The notes beneath the pieces are model-generated. The model saw only the letters and a program-made list of their open reading frames with translations. It was not told the origin of the DNA and did no database searches. The translations under genes and the position numbers were made by a program. DNA of 64,000 nucleotides from Campylobacter sp. RM16189 (GTDB lineage Bacteria > Campylobacterota > Campylobacteria > Campylobacterales > Campylobacteraceae), in NCBI RefSeq assembly GCF_012978815.1, contig NZ_LIWR01000044.1:1-64000 (forward strand), written 5' to 3'. Positions 9,034 through 18,691 of the stretch are shown in pieces (within the stretch, counting starts at the first letter, position 1; each line of letters begins with the position of its first letter).

Positions 9034-9591
9034 TTAATAGCAATCCAGCTTAGTTATAAACATAGTATTTTTAAAATACGGAGGATATGACATAGAGACA
9101 CTAAAATTTCTAGCCTCTCTTATCTTTAAATTTTTAGCAATACTTACCTTTTGCTCGATTGTGTTCGGACGAGCATCTTTATCATTCTTAAGCCATGAGA
9201 ATAGCGACAATCCGCTTGGTTTAAATATCGCATCGCCCTTTAAACCTTCCTTACTTATAGGGTCATTTATCAGCTTTACTATGATATTGCAGTTAGATAT
9301 ATCAAATGAGCCTACATTCCTTATAATACCTTTAATTACTACGGTTTCATTCATTAAAACTCTACTTTTAGTAATGCCTTCTAAAATAGCTTTTTTAGTA
9401 TATTTGTCCACAACAAACATTAAAAATATCCCTATCAGAAGAGTAACGCTAAAATTTATAACTATTAAAGAAGTAAATATTTTTTTGTTTTCTTCATATT
9501 TTGACAGATACGCCAAGAGTCCTGAAAGAAGCAATAATATAACAATTATTAGAATATGAAAAATATTAAAATACTCTAGCATTAAAAACAC
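9034..9591 (-). CDS. DUF2393-type membrane protein, downstream copy
   Basis: 185 residues with two N-terminal membrane helices (about 9–27 and 39–62) and then an extracytoplasmic beta-rich domain with VVIKGIIRNVGSFDISNCNIIVKL. This is the pattern of the paired DUF2393 proteins of Campylobacter. It overlaps the upstream copy by 10 bases, so the two are coupled. Its stop abuts the purF stop from the other strand, leaving no space between the convergent genes. No function is known to me. Confidence 0.65.
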   Translation of the reverse strand: MFLMLEYFNIFHILIIVILLLLSGLLAYLSKYEENKKIFTSLIVINFSVTLLIGIFLMFVVDKYTKKAILEGITKSRVLMNETVVIKGIIRNVGSFDISNCNIIVKLINDPISKEGLKGDAIFKPSGLSLFSWLKNDKDARPNTIEQKVSIAKNLKIREARNFSVSMSYPPYFKNTMFITKLDCY

Positions 9592-10109
9592 TCCGAACTA
9601 GCCGTTATATTATAATCACTCAATTTAAAATTATTTATTACGCCTTGCACACGCTTTGTCTCATTGATATCCAATATCTCTTTAAGAAATATCTTATCTT
9701 TCATGATTGGTCTTAACATATTTATTTGATTTCTAAGCTTATTTCCGGAAGGCTTATAAAATTTAAGATCAATCCTGCAATACTTAAGTGGATTTTTTGA
9801 TAAATTTGTAAGCTTTAAATCGACCAAAAGAGTATTTGAGTATGAAAGCTGCTTTTGTGATATTAGCTCTAAATTTCTAGTTCTCAAATTCTCATCCAAG
9901 AAACGATTTATATAAAATATCCCGAAACCAAAAGCTACTATATTTAATAACATCAACAAAAAGCCTAAAAGATGAAATCTTGTAATTACATATATACAAA
10001 CTACAAAAAGGATAAAAAACATCAAGACAAGCCATATATAGGCCGCTATATCTATCCAGCCTAAATGCTCGAGATAGAAGCTTAGTCCATCTTTTAGCTT
10101 ATCTAACAT
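9582..10109 (-). CDS. DUF2393-type membrane protein, upstream copy
   Basis: About 175 residues when started at the ATG at 10109, which has AGGAG 12 bases upstream; a longer frame running to 10199 lies inside hisIE and lacks such a site. It has two membrane helices (about 17–34 and 39–57 from this start) followed by a domain with [24 protein letters not shown], the same layout as its downstream neighbour. The chosen start overlaps the hisIE stop by 11 bases. Partner and function are unknown. Confidence 0.6.
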   Translation of the reverse strand: MLDKLKDGLSFYLEHLGWIDIAAYIWLVLMFFILFVVCIYVITRFHLLGFLLMLLNIVAFGFGIFYINRFLDENLRTRNLELISQKQLSYSNTLLVDLKLTNLSKNPLKYCRIDLKFYKPSGNKLRNQINMLRPIMKDKIFLKEILDINETKRVQGVINNFKLSDYNITASSECF

Positions 10110-10812
10110 CTCTTGATTTTTTCTCCTCGATTCCACTTGCTCCAAACCTTCTAGCAAGCTCATCTTTGATGCGATCAGGGTGAATATTATGAGCGGCAAG
10201 TGCTACCATAGAGTGAAAGCACAAATCGGCCGCCTCATACACCAAATCGTTTTTACTTTTTTCATCTTTGGTATTGGAAGCATCTTTACACGCCATTACA
10301 AACTCAGTCGCTTCTTCGCCGATCTTTTTAAGTATTGCGTTTTCGCCCTTTTTAAACAGGCTTGCCACATACGACTTTTGGGGGTCTGCGTTGAGTTTTC
10401 TATCTAAAATTTCGTGATATACTTTGTCAATTATCTGGTAATTTGTCTTTATATCTGGCAATTTACTATCTAAATTTAAGTTCTTGTTACTTGAATTAAG
10501 CTCAAATTTCCTAAAAAAGCAAGATTTCTTACCGGTATGACAAGCCGCGCCACCAATCTGCTCTACTTTTATTAAGATAGTGTCATTATCGCAGTCCAAA
10601 AATATCTCATCGATTTTTTGGACATTGCCACTCTCTTCGCCTTTTTTCCAAATTCTATTTTTTGTGCGTGAAAAATAGTGGGCAAAGCCGGTTTGAACGC
10701 TTAAATTTAAAGCCTCTTTGTTCATAAAAGCAAGCATTAAAACATCATTTGTAGTGCTCTCTTGCACTACCACAGGTATCATCCCTCCGACTTTATCCCA
10801 ATCTATCTTCAT
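10099..10812 (-). CDS. hisI: Bifunctional phosphoribosyl-AMP cyclohydrolase / phosphoribosyl-ATP pyrophosphatase
   Basis: Histidine pathway steps 2 and 3 in one 237-residue polypeptide. The N-terminal cyclohydrolase domain (1–115) shows [19 protein letters not shown], the metal-binding DCDNDT, and [14 protein letters not shown]. The C-terminal pyrophosphatase domain has [23 protein letters not shown] and [14 protein letters not shown], where the Glu/Asp residues bind magnesium. The fused HisIE form is the normal one in Campylobacter. It lies 22 bases downstream of the SPFH gene. Confidence 0.96.
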   Translation of the reverse strand: MKIDWDKVGGMIPVVVQESTTNDVLMLAFMNKEALNLSVQTGFAHYFSRTKNRIWKKGEESGNVQKIDEIFLDCDNDTILIKVEQIGGAACHTGKKSCFFRKFELNSSNKNLNLDSKLPDIKTNYQIIDKVYHEILDRKLNADPQKSYVASLFKKGENAILKKIGEEATEFVMACKDASNTKDEKSKNDLVYEAADLCFHSMVALAAHNIHPDRIKDELARRFGASGIEEKKSRDVR

Positions 10813-10834
10813 CGCACTCTCTTAAAATTTATTT

Positions 10835-11923
10835 CTAACGCTCAATAGCCGATTGTCTTGCCTTGTCTTTTGTATCAACCCAAATATTTGGCACCGATCC
10901 TCCAGGTGTTAAGAAAATTTTAGCATCGCTATTTTCACGCAAAGCTTCGTTAAATTTACCCTGAATCTCTATTTGTTTTAACTCTAGCAAATTTTGATCC
11001 AAACTCTTGGCAACCTCTTTATTTGCATACGCTTGAGCATCGGCTTCTATCTTAACCGCATCAGCCTTACCTTTAGCCTCTATGATAGCTGCCTTTGCGG
11101 TTCCTTCTGCAAGAGCAGCCTTTTTAAGCGCTTCTTGGTTTGCACGCTCTACTTCGTATTTGGTTCTCTCCGCCTCTTGTTTAGCGATTTGAACGCGCTC
11201 AATTTGCTCTTTTACCTTTTCAGGCAAGATTATCTCTCTAAGTTGAACGGTAAGCAGCTCTACCGGCCTATTTGGCTGAGAGTCGATATCTTTGCGAATT
11301 CCTTCATCGATTTGAGCGGCTATCTCATTTCTCTTAGTAGGAAGCTCTTCGGCTGTATATTTACCAGTTACGCTTCTTACCACATCTCGCACTACCGGAT
11401 CTACTATTTTGCTTTCCCAGCTAAGTCCCCAAGCAGCAATTGTTTGAGGTGCATTTTCCGGATTTAAGCGATATTGAACCGTAATATCTATACTTACAGG
11501 AAGGTTTCTAGCGTCTAAAACTGAAATTGAGTTTTTGCGAATAATTCCCGCTTGAGATTGGGTTGAAAATTTTTGTGTCTCACCCATATCCTCGCCTGAA
11601 GTATAGTTTATAAGGCGAACTCTAGTATCTACGATTATAACCCTTTGAATTCCTGGTATAAAGAAGTGAAAACCCGGCTGCATTGGGTTTGGATCATATT
11701 TACCTGCTGTAGCCTTAATGCCTACTTCGCCCGAGTTTATAACCACAAAAGGCTGAGTAATAGCTAAAATAGCTATGATAACTATGATAGCGTAAGCAAG
11801 TCCTGACATTTTTCCAAAATTCTTTGGTAAATTTGGCGCCTTGAAATTCAGCTTTGGACCGTTATTGCTTCCGCCGCTACTATTGTTCTTTTTATTAAAA
11901 TAATCATTTAAATCTGCTGGCAT
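10835..11923 (-). CDS. SPFH/prohibitin-family membrane protein (HflK-like)
   Basis: 362 residues. A polar, glycine/asparagine-rich N-terminus (1–40) precedes one membrane helix (about 43–63). An SPFH domain follows (VVINSGEVGIKATAGKY; then SVSIDIT-like strands), and a long charged coiled coil rich in Ala/Glu/Lys spans about 235–320. This matches prohibitin-like proteins that form large membrane rings and often control FtsH-type proteases. The same protein sits beside ilvE in C. jejuni (Cj0268c). A precise partner cannot be named from this window. Confidence 0.85.
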   Translation of the reverse strand: MPADLNDYFNKKNNSSGGSNNGPKLNFKAPNLPKNFGKMSGLAYAIIVIIAILAITQPFVVINSGEVGIKATAGKYDPNPMQPGFHFFIPGIQRVIIVDTRVRLINYTSGEDMGETQKFSTQSQAGIIRKNSISVLDARNLPVSIDITVQYRLNPENAPQTIAAWGLSWESKIVDPVVRDVVRSVTGKYTAEELPTKRNEIAAQIDEGIRKDIDSQPNRPVELLTVQLREIILPEKVKEQIERVQIAKQEAERTKYEVERANQEALKKAALAEGTAKAAIIEAKGKADAVKIEADAQAYANKEVAKSLDQNLLELKQIEIQGKFNEALRENSDAKIFLTPGGSVPNIWVDTKDKARQSAIER

Positions 11924-11943
11924 TCATATCCTTGTTTAGAATT

Positions 11944-12858
11944 TTAAATATAAGTTAGCATTGAAGCATATTTTTGATTTCGTCCGTAAACTACGTCAAA
12001 ATAAGCATCTTGCAGTTTTTTAGTGACTTCGCCACGTTTTCCACTTCCAATAACTCTAGCGTCAATACTGCTTATCGGAGTTACCTCAGCCGCCGTTCCC
12101 GTAAAGAAAGCCTCATCGGCTACGTAAGCCTGATCTCTAGTAATTCGCTCGCGGCGAACTTCATAACCTAAATCTTTTGCGATCTTGATAACGGTATCTT
12201 GAGTAATGCTTGCTAGGCTATTATCATTTGGAGGAGTTACGATAGTGCCGTTTTCCACGATGAAAAAGCACTCGCCAGGACCCTCAGCCACGAAGCCTTC
12301 GCCATCTAAAAGAAGCGCCTCATCGTAACCCGCATCTTTTGCTTCGTAATTTGCCATTTGCGAGCTTAGGTAGTTTGAGCTTGCCTTTGCTCTATTCATT
12401 TGACCGGCCGGATTTAGCTTGGCAAAGCTTGAAATTTTAACTCTAATGCCCTTTTCAAGCCCTTCATCACCAAGATAAGCACCCCACTCCCAAGCTGCGA
12501 TTGCGGTTTGAACGGGAGCTTTTGTGTGAGCTAGCCCCATTATGCCGTAACCTAAAAATATAATCGGGCGAATATATACGTTGCCGTTAAATTTATTTGC
12601 TCTTAAGAGCTCTATTTGTGCGTTTTCAAGCTCTTTTTGAGTATAAGTGCAGTTTAAAATTGTCATTTTTGCAGACTTTAAAAGCCTGTTTGTGTGATCT
12701 TGTAAACGAAAAATCGCTAAACCTTTATCGGTTTTATAAGCCCTTGTGCCTTCAAATACGGCATTTGCATAGTGAAGCGAGTGAGTTAAAACATGAACTT
12801 TAGCCTCATCCCATTTTATTAATTTTCCATCCATCCAGATAAATTCCGAAGCATTCAT
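11944..12858 (-). CDS. ilvE: Branched-chain amino acid aminotransferase
   Basis: Fold-type IV PLP transaminase that makes Val, Leu and Ile from their keto acids; 304 residues. The N-terminal motif is FEGTRAYKTDKGLAIFRLQDH. The region with the PLP-binding lysine is KASSNYLSSQMANYEAKDAG, followed by EALLLDGEGFVAEGPGECFF, and FFTGTAAEVTPI contacts the PLP phosphate. The ATG has an AAGG-type site upstream. This gene marks the left edge of the sulfotransferase region. Confidence 0.95.
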   Translation of the reverse strand: MNASEFIWMDGKLIKWDEAKVHVLTHSLHYANAVFEGTRAYKTDKGLAIFRLQDHTNRLLKSAKMTILNCTYTQKELENAQIELLRANKFNGNVYIRPIIFLGYGIMGLAHTKAPVQTAIAAWEWGAYLGDEGLEKGIRVKISSFAKLNPAGQMNRAKASSNYLSSQMANYEAKDAGYDEALLLDGEGFVAEGPGECFFIVENGTIVTPPNDNSLASITQDTVIKIAKDLGYEVRRERITRDQAYVADEAFFTGTAAEVTPISSIDARVIGSGKRGEVTKKLQDAYFDVVYGRNQKYASMLTYI

Positions 12859-13094
12859 CTTGTGCCTTTCATCTTGTAAAATTTACGGAGTTTAGCAAAA
12901 TAATCTTTAAAATTTAATTGTTTTGTAAATAAACACGAAAAAGCTCCATTAAACCCTTGTAAATACAAAAGTAAATCATATAGCGACACCTACAAATAAA
13001 ATTTACAAATTTAAGAATATAAAAAAGAAAAATTCCAAAGATAAAAATCCAATAAGGACATTCAATTCAAGATAAATTTAAAAGAAAAATTAAA

Positions 13095-13118
13095 GAGCCA
13101 AGCAGTATCGCTTAGCTC
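13095..13118 (-). terminator. Possible hairpin after the decayed sulfotransferase copy
   Basis: An imperfect stem, GAGC and AAGC pairing with GCTT and GCTC with one mismatch, starts just past the end of the pseudogene. It resembles a terminator for the minus strand but is short. Confidence 0.35.
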
Positions 13119-13130
13119 AAATCGGGAGTA

Positions 13131-14595
13131 TTATTTAGAGAATGCCTTTTCTATACTAAACGGAAATGCTTGATAACCCATAGCGTTTGTCATTTTAATC
13201 TCGATTGAAGGCTCTTTTGCACCCCATTCAAATTCATTAATATGCGGACTTGGTACGCCTACAGGTTTGCCCGCTGCGATGTCAAACTGCATTCCGGCAA
13301 CTGCCGAATAAGCAAATACGCTATCAAGGTCGTCTTGGTACTCAGCAAGGCTGGTTACCGAGCTATACCAATCAGCTCCTCTTTGCTTGCCGTATTCCCA
13401 AACTTGCTCTACGGTTTTAGCCTTCTCATCTACCTTATAAACTACAGCACGGGAGTATTTCATGCCCGCTATTGCAGGTTGCTCAAATCCTCTACTGTCG
13501 CCGTTATCAAATACGGTTAGATACACTATGCCTTTTTTGGATTTGCTATCGATTCTAAATGCGGTGTGCTGAGTGTATTGCCAGTCAAACCCGCCTGTGT
13601 CGCTTTCATATCCCGGGCATTTTGTATAATCGTCTTGGCAAACGATCTTTTTGCCGTTTTTATCTACAGGCTGTAAAAGAGCGTCTTTAAATTTATCGCC
13701 CCAGCCTTTATGTCCGCCGATTATCCACTTAACTTTCTTGTCGCGTCCGATTTTAATAACCGCATTTTGATGGCGTGAGCTTATGATGATACTATCATCA
13801 CTCGGGTCGTGATCCACACTATATTACATGAGCCCAGTTACGTCCCGGCCCACTTCTTACGATATCACCCCCATTTCAGGAAGTTCGCGGTTAAAAATTT
13901 CGCGTCCTAAGATATCGTATTTAACGTATCTTTGTCCATATCCCCAAGTGATAGCTCCGTCTTTGTTTTGTTTAAAGCCCATCATAACGCCTGCGTTAAA
14001 AGGCTTTTTAAGGTCGTAAATTTTGCTAGGCTCAAGATACCATCTAACTTCACCTTTAGTATCAAGAATAAAGTTGCTAGGCGTATAGTTCCACTCAAGA
14101 GCTCCGCCTGCAGGGTTGTTCCAAACCACTTTAGTGCCTTTGCCCGTTTTATTATAGAAGTTATTTACATAGTAAAGTCTATTTTCAAATTTCTTGCTTG
14201 GAGCTTTTATAACTTCGATCTTATCAAATAAAGCTCCCTTTTGGCTTGGATGTCCCGTAGCCTCAAGATAGATAGCCGGAGCGTAAATTTTATACGTCTC
14301 TTTTATCCTCTCTTCTTTGCCTTTATAAGTTTTTGTATATTCTACTTCAACCGTATTTTGATAGTCGGCATACATGCCAAATACGGGAATTCCGCCGTGA
14401 GTGCGAAGGTGCTTGTTGGCTACGTCATAGCTTATTAATTGTCCGCCAGGTTTTGGGACGATAGTTATTTTGGCGTCTTTTATGTCGTATCCGCAGTTTT
14501 TAATAACAGCCGTTAAAGGTGCGCTATCATAAGGATTTACTACAACTTCTCCCAGTTTTCCCGCAATAGCGTAATCTATGCTATGTTTTAAATTA
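13131..14595 (-). pseudogene. Decayed arylsulfate sulfotransferase copy
   Basis: Homologous throughout to the intact AssT just upstream, but broken in three ways. The 5' end lacks a start and signal peptide: the reading frame opens at KLGEVVVNPYDSAPLTA, near residue 42 of the intact protein, next to the terminator hairpin of the neighbour. An out-of-frame deletion of about 105 codons at about 13860 joins NRELPE to DIVRSGPGRNWAHV and removes the first active-site His (H277 of the intact copy). One extra base in the codons after NWAHV shifts the frame again. The C-terminal part, with SSRHQ, TQHTA and the VCQDDYTKC cysteine pair, is preserved and ends normally. Hence it is a recent pseudogene rather than an unrelated fragment. 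Confidence 0.9.
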
Positions 14596-14610
14596 TAAAT
14601 TTTAGTATAT

Positions 14611-14631
14611 CCCCCAAGAAGATCTTGGGGG
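14611..14631 (-). terminator. Strong hairpin terminator after assT copy 1
   Basis: CCCCCAAGA and TCTTGGGGG form a perfect 9-bp stem with a 3-base loop just past the assT stop. On the minus strand it is followed by A/T-rich DNA. It separates the intact gene from the decayed copy. Confidence 0.75.
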
Positions 14632-14649
14632 AGGGAATTTCAGTAGTTA

Positions 14650-16527
14650 TTATTTTTTGCTTTTAACTTTGCGGTCAAATGCTTTATCAAGATGTATAGG
14701 TATAGCTTGATATCCTATGCCTGTTCCTTCAAATTTCATTTGAAGACCAGGCTCGGTAGATCCCCACTTAAACTCAAGCAACTCAGGAGCAGGCTCTCCT
14801 ACAGGAACACCTTTTGACAAGTCAAACTGCATGCCCGCCGTTGCAGAATAAACTAGCAATGAGTCTTTATCGTCATGGTATTCAGTAAGGCTCGTAACCG
14901 CACTAAACCAATCTCCGCCTCTTTGTTTGCCGTATTCCCAAACTTGCTCTATAGTCATTTTGTTTTGATCTATCTTATAAACAACACCGCGTGAATACTT
15001 CATACTAGCAAGAGCAGGTTGTTCCATGCCGCGGCTATCTCCGTTATCAAAAGCGGCTAGATAAAGGATGTCTTTATTTGTTTTTGAATCGATAATAAAC
15101 GCCGTATGTTGTGTCCAAGTCCAGTCAAATCCGCCTTTTTCGTTTGTGTATCCAGGGCATTTGCTATACTCGTCCTCGCAAACGATTTTGTTTCCTTTGC
15201 TATCGACAGGCTGCAATAGGTATTTTTTAAATTTCTCACCCCAACCTTTATGAGGACCGACTATCCATTTGATTTTCTTATCACGTCCGATTTTTACCAT
15301 CGCATTTTGGTGGCGGCTGGAAACTACTATAGAATCATCATTTGGATCATAATCAACGCTGTTTACGTGAGCCCAGTTTCTGCCTATTCCCGTTCCTGCT
15401 ATATCGCCAAATTGATTATTTTCATCAAGTTTAGCTAGCTCGTCAGCTCCTATAGTATGTCCAGCTTGAGAAGCATCAACGTTTAAGCAAACGGCTCCTT
15501 GGTCAAGAACCATGATAGCATCGGCTCTATAAGGATCCATGATCTCATAAAGTCTCCAATCGTCTACGACGTATCCGTCTTTATCAACCTCTACTATCGT
15601 ATCTCTAACGGTTCTAACGTTTTTACCGTCAGGGCGTTTTGTGTTAGATGAGCCGACTCTTAATAGATAGTTGCCGTTTTGTGCGTTATTTAAAGAGTGA
15701 GAGAAGTCGTTATAAGCAAGCGGAAGCTGGCGATCAAAAATTTGTCTTCCCATCAAATCGTATTTAACATATCTTTGTCCAAAGCCCCAAGCAAGAGCTC
15801 CGTCATTATCTTGCCTAAATCCCATTTGAATACCGGTTCTATAGATATTGCCAAAATCCAAAAGCTTGTCTGAGTCAAAATACCATCTAACCTCGCCTTT
15901 TGTATCTACTATAAATGAATTTGAAGCGTCATTCCACTCCAAAGCGCCGCCCGCAGGGTTATTCCAAACGGCTTGAGAGCTTCTGCCCGGAGCTTTTCCA
16001 GGAACGTTGTTTATAAGATATAGCCTATCTGCAAATTCCTTGTCTGCTTTTACAACGGTTACTTTTTCAAAAGGAACTCCCGTTTGCATAGTAAGTCCTG
16101 ACGGAGTAAGTCCTATACCGCCTGTCGTTACTTGATACTTTTCGGTAATAGTTTCATCCTTAAAGCCCATGGCTGATTTAGTATAAGTAACTTCAACCGT
16201 ATTCTTATAAGACGGATATAGCCCAAAAACCGGGATACCGCCGTAAGTTTTTACCGTTTGGTTATCTACCTTATAGCTGATAGTTTGACCCCCTGGTTTT
16301 GGAACGATAGTTACTTTAACGCCTGATAAAACATAGCCGCCGTTAGTGATGATAGCTGTCAAAGGTGCGTATCCGTAAGGATTCATCTTAACAACTCCAA
16401 GCTTGCCTTGTTGTTGATAATCATTCTTTGGACCGCTTGGACCGCCTATAGCAAGAGAAGAAGTAGTTAAGCCTCCGACTAGTAGCCCTGCTACAACAAT
16501 TGATGAAAGTAAATTTCTAGCCTTCAT
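14650..16527 (-). CDS. assT: Periplasmic arylsulfate sulfotransferase, copy 1
   Basis: Transfers sulfate between phenolic compounds without PAPS, through a sulfated histidine. 625 residues with a Sec signal peptide (about 1–26). The active-site set known from E. coli AssT (H252, H356, R374, H436) is visible as H277 (DFSHS), H387 (NWAHVNS), R405 (SSRHQ) and H474 (TQHTA); the 18-residue gap between the second His and Arg is identical. C450 and C457 fit the disulfide that E. coli AssT needs. The gene has AAAGGAG before its ATG and faces away from dsbL across a 0.8-kb gap. The C. jejuni equivalent is called arylsulfatase (astA). Physiological donors and acceptors are unknown. Confidence 0.93.
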   Translation of the reverse strand: MKARNLLSSIVVAGLLVGGLTTSSLAIGGPSGPKNDYQQQGKLGVVKMNPYGYAPLTAIITNGGYVLSGVKVTIVPKPGGQTISYKVDNQTVKTYGGIPVFGLYPSYKNTVEVTYTKSAMGFKDETITEKYQVTTGGIGLTPSGLTMQTGVPFEKVTVVKADKEFADRLYLINNVPGKAPGRSSQAVWNNPAGGALEWNDASNSFIVDTKGEVRWYFDSDKLLDFGNIYRTGIQMGFRQDNDGALAWGFGQRYVKYDLMGRQIFDRQLPLAYNDFSHSLNNAQNGNYLLRVGSSNTKRPDGKNVRTVRDTIVEVDKDGYVVDDWRLYEIMDPYRADAIMVLDQGAVCLNVDASQAGHTIGADELAKLDENNQFGDIAGTGIGRNWAHVNSVDYDPNDDSIVVSSRHQNAMVKIGRDKKIKWIVGPHKGWGEKFKKYLLQPVDSKGNKIVCEDEYSKCPGYTNEKGGFDWTWTQHTAFIIDSKTNKDILYLAAFDNGDSRGMEQPALASMKYSRGVVYKIDQNKMTIEQVWEYGKQRGGDWFSAVTSLTEYHDDKDSLLVYSATAGMQFDLSKGVPVGEPAPELLEFKWGSTEPGLQMKFEGTGIGYQAIPIHLDKAFDRKVKSKK

Positions 16528-17325
16528 ACGGACTCCTTTAATAGATTTTGTAAATTTTACCTAAAGCAAAATTTATCAAATCTACTTGTTAGGATAGAAT
16601 GCAAGATATCTTTTTTGACTTTTTTAATACTATTTCTTATAAAATTTTATTAGTGTAATTTTAAAAAAATTTACTAACATAAAAATCACACAAATATTAA
16701 AATATCTTTAAATAATTTTACATAATATAAACTTCTTATAAAATTTAAATTTGCGAACGGTTATTAAAATTTGAACTGAATTTTATCATTAAAATATAAC
16801 TAAAATACCTAATTATAAATTAATGCAACAAAATATCTAAAAAATAATCAAGCTAATAAAATTATATAAATTTAAATGCTACCAAATAATGGTTGTGCCT
16901 TTATCAGCACATACAATTCTTAAATTTGAGAACAAATTTATATTATTTTTTCCTTAAAAAACTTTTGTTTATATGACTATAATTACCGGTAGATTATATA
17001 AATTTTAGATATATAGGCATAAAATTAAATTAAAAAATAAATTTTATATATATTAAAGATTATAAAATTTCAGTTATGAGAAAAGTGTTGATTAAAAATT
17101 TTACACATTGCATAAAAACTTTTTTGATATTAATAAAAAGCAACTTCTAGTCTATGGAATTCATTAAAACAAACCGATAAAAATTTAAATAGATTTTAAG
17201 TGTATAATCTAATTTTATATATTAATATTAACTACTAAATTTATCTTAAATTTATTTTCGTGTTATTTTTGTGGAAGTTAGGTTGTATAAAATTACAATA
17301 TCAAATTTATTCTAAAGGAGTTTAG
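16528..17325. other. Long A/T-rich divergent intergenic region
   Basis: About 800 bases between the divergent assT copy 1 and dsbL, with no credible gene (the longest start-to-stop reads I noticed are about 20–25 codons). It should hold both promoters. TGTATAAAAT near 17285–17294 is a candidate -10 for dsbL, and GGTAAAAT-like sequence near the assT start is a candidate for the other direction. I see no clear operator repeat. Confidence 0.5.
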
Positions 17326-17985
17326 ATGAAATCTCTACTTACAAAAACAACTAAAATTTTAGCTGCAGTTGCGCTTTTTGGCGCCGTAAGTGCTAACGCT
17401 TTTACAGAAGGTAAGGATTATATGGTTCTTGAAAAACCTCTAAGTGTAGAGAAGGGAACTCTAACTAAAGTTTTTAGCTACGCTTGCCCGTTTTGCTACA
17501 AATACGATAAAAGCGTAACTCCAAAAGTGGTTGAAAAAGTATCCGGCCTAAAATACGTGCCGTATCACTTAAAAACCAAGGCCGAATACGGAGAGGCTGC
17601 GAGCAAAGTTCTTGCCGTTTTGGTGGTTAAAGACCAAGAAAAAGGGGTAAATTTACTTGATGATAACTCAATGTTCAAAAAAGCGAAATTTGCCTACTAC
17701 AAAGCATATCACGATAAAAAAGAGAGATGGAACGACGGCAAAAATCCCGAAGCCTTCATAAAAACAGGGCTTGATGCTGCCGGAATGAGCATGGATGAAT
17801 ACAACAAAGAGCTTGAGAATCCAAAAGTAATCGAACTTCTTAAAAAATGGGACGAGTTTTACGAAGTGGCTAAAATTCAAGGCGTTCCTGCGTTTGTAGT
17901 AGACGGCAAATACCTTATCTACACAAGCACCATCACTTCGGTAGACGGCTTTGCCAAGCTTATAGAAGAGTTGCTTAAAAAATAG
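17326..17985 (+). CDS. dsbL: DsbL/DsbA-type periplasmic disulfide oxidase, copy 1
   Basis: 219 residues with a Sec signal peptide (to about residue 25, ending SANA). The thioredoxin-fold active site is SYACPFCYKYDK, cysteines 54 and 57, and the cis-proline loop is QGVPAFVVDGKY. This enzyme introduces disulfides into exported proteins. The next gene encodes its DsbI-type recycling partner and assT is divergent, the same trio as AssT–DsbL–DsbI in uropathogenic E. coli. The likely client is therefore the AssT cysteine pair. The CPFC dipeptide differs from the CPHC of classical DsbA. Confidence 0.9.
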   Translation: MKSLLTKTTKILAAVALFGAVSANAFTEGKDYMVLEKPLSVEKGTLTKVFSYACPFCYKYDKSVTPKVVEKVSGLKYVPYHLKTKAEYGEAASKVLAVLVVKDQEKGVNLLDDNSMFKKAKFAYYKAYHDKKERWNDGKNPEAFIKTGLDAAGMSMDEYNKELENPKVIELLKKWDEFYEVAKIQGVPAFVVDGKYLIYTSTITSVDGFAKLIEELLKK

Positions 17986-17994
17986 GCTTTCAAG

Positions 17995-18624
17995 ATGAAT
18001 ATAGTAAATAAAATTTCAGCTTGGCAGGATACTAGATTTCCTTGGCTGCTGATGGCTTTTGCGAGCATTGCGCTGGTTTTGCTGGCGCACTCGCTCTTTC
18101 AAAAGTACGTCTATATGCCGCCTTGCGAACAGTGCGTATATATAAGATTTGCTTTTTTATGTATGGCATTTGGCGGTTTGGTAGCGGCTATCAATCCTAA
18201 AAATTTAGTTCTTGCGTTTATAGGATATATGTTTGCGTTTTGGGGAGCGATCCAAGGGATAATGTATAGCGTTAAGCTAGCCAAAATTCACACCGCAGTT
18301 CATAGCGACGATCCTTTTGGAGTTCAAGGATGCTCAACGGATCCCGTATATCCGTTTAACCTACCGCTTCACAAATGGGCGCCTGACTGGTTTTTGCCTA
18401 CGGGAGATTGCGGATACGATAACCCTATAGTTCCCGACGGAGTGGCTTTAAGCGGATTACAAAAATACCTTGTAGACTTATATCAAGACGGCTGGTATCT
18501 AATCCCTTCAAAGCACTTCATGTCAATGGCGGACTGCACGCTTCTTGGCTTTGGTCTATGCTTTATAATCCTGCTTACAATGGCGGTATCTAAAGTCATA
18601 ACCTTAGTTAAAAACCCTAAATAA
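17995..18624 (+). CDS. dsbI: DsbI/DsbB-family quinone-linked thiol oxidase, copy 1
   Basis: 209 residues, several membrane helices. It has both functional cysteine pairs: C44/C47 (PPCEQC) at the first periplasmic loop, which pass electrons to quinone, and C113 (QGCSTDP) plus C139 (TGDCGYD) in the second loop, which reoxidise the DsbL partner. The gene begins 9 bases after dsbL and ends at a strong terminator, forming a two-gene operon. Confidence 0.9.
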   Translation: MNIVNKISAWQDTRFPWLLMAFASIALVLLAHSLFQKYVYMPPCEQCVYIRFAFLCMAFGGLVAAINPKNLVLAFIGYMFAFWGAIQGIMYSVKLAKIHTAVHSDDPFGVQGCSTDPVYPFNLPLHKWAPDWFLPTGDCGYDNPIVPDGVALSGLQKYLVDLYQDGWYLIPSKHFMSMADCTLLGFGLCFIILLTMAVSKVITLVKNPK

Positions 18625-18630
18625 TCTAAT

Positions 18631-18656
18631 AAAAGGTCTGAATTTTCAGACCTTTT
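18631..18656 (+). terminator. Rho-independent terminator after dsbI copy 1
   Basis: AAAAGGTCTGA pairs perfectly with TCAGACCTTTT (11 bp) around a 4-base loop and ends in a T-run. It separates the dsbL–dsbI operon from the two-component system. Confidence 0.9.
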
Positions 18657-18691
18657 TAGATATACTGCTTGCCTAAACAAGGAGTAGTCCG

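Noticed and set aside
9161..9559. A 132-codon plus-strand frame opposite the DUF2393 gene
   Set aside because: The minus-strand reading has coherent membrane helices, overlaps with its partner gene and a ribosome site; the plus-strand reading does not.
10110..10199. Longer start for the upstream DUF2393 gene
   Set aside because: The added 30 residues lie inside hisIE, and the ATG at 10109 has a good AGGAG site.
10994..11467. A 157-codon open frame antisense to the SPFH gene
   Set aside because: Shadow of the coiled-coil coding strand; Leu/Phe/Tyr-rich with no motif.
17075..17149. A 24-codon start-to-stop frame in the assT–dsbL gap
   Set aside because: Too short, no ribosome site, and in A/T-rich DNA where such frames occur by chance.
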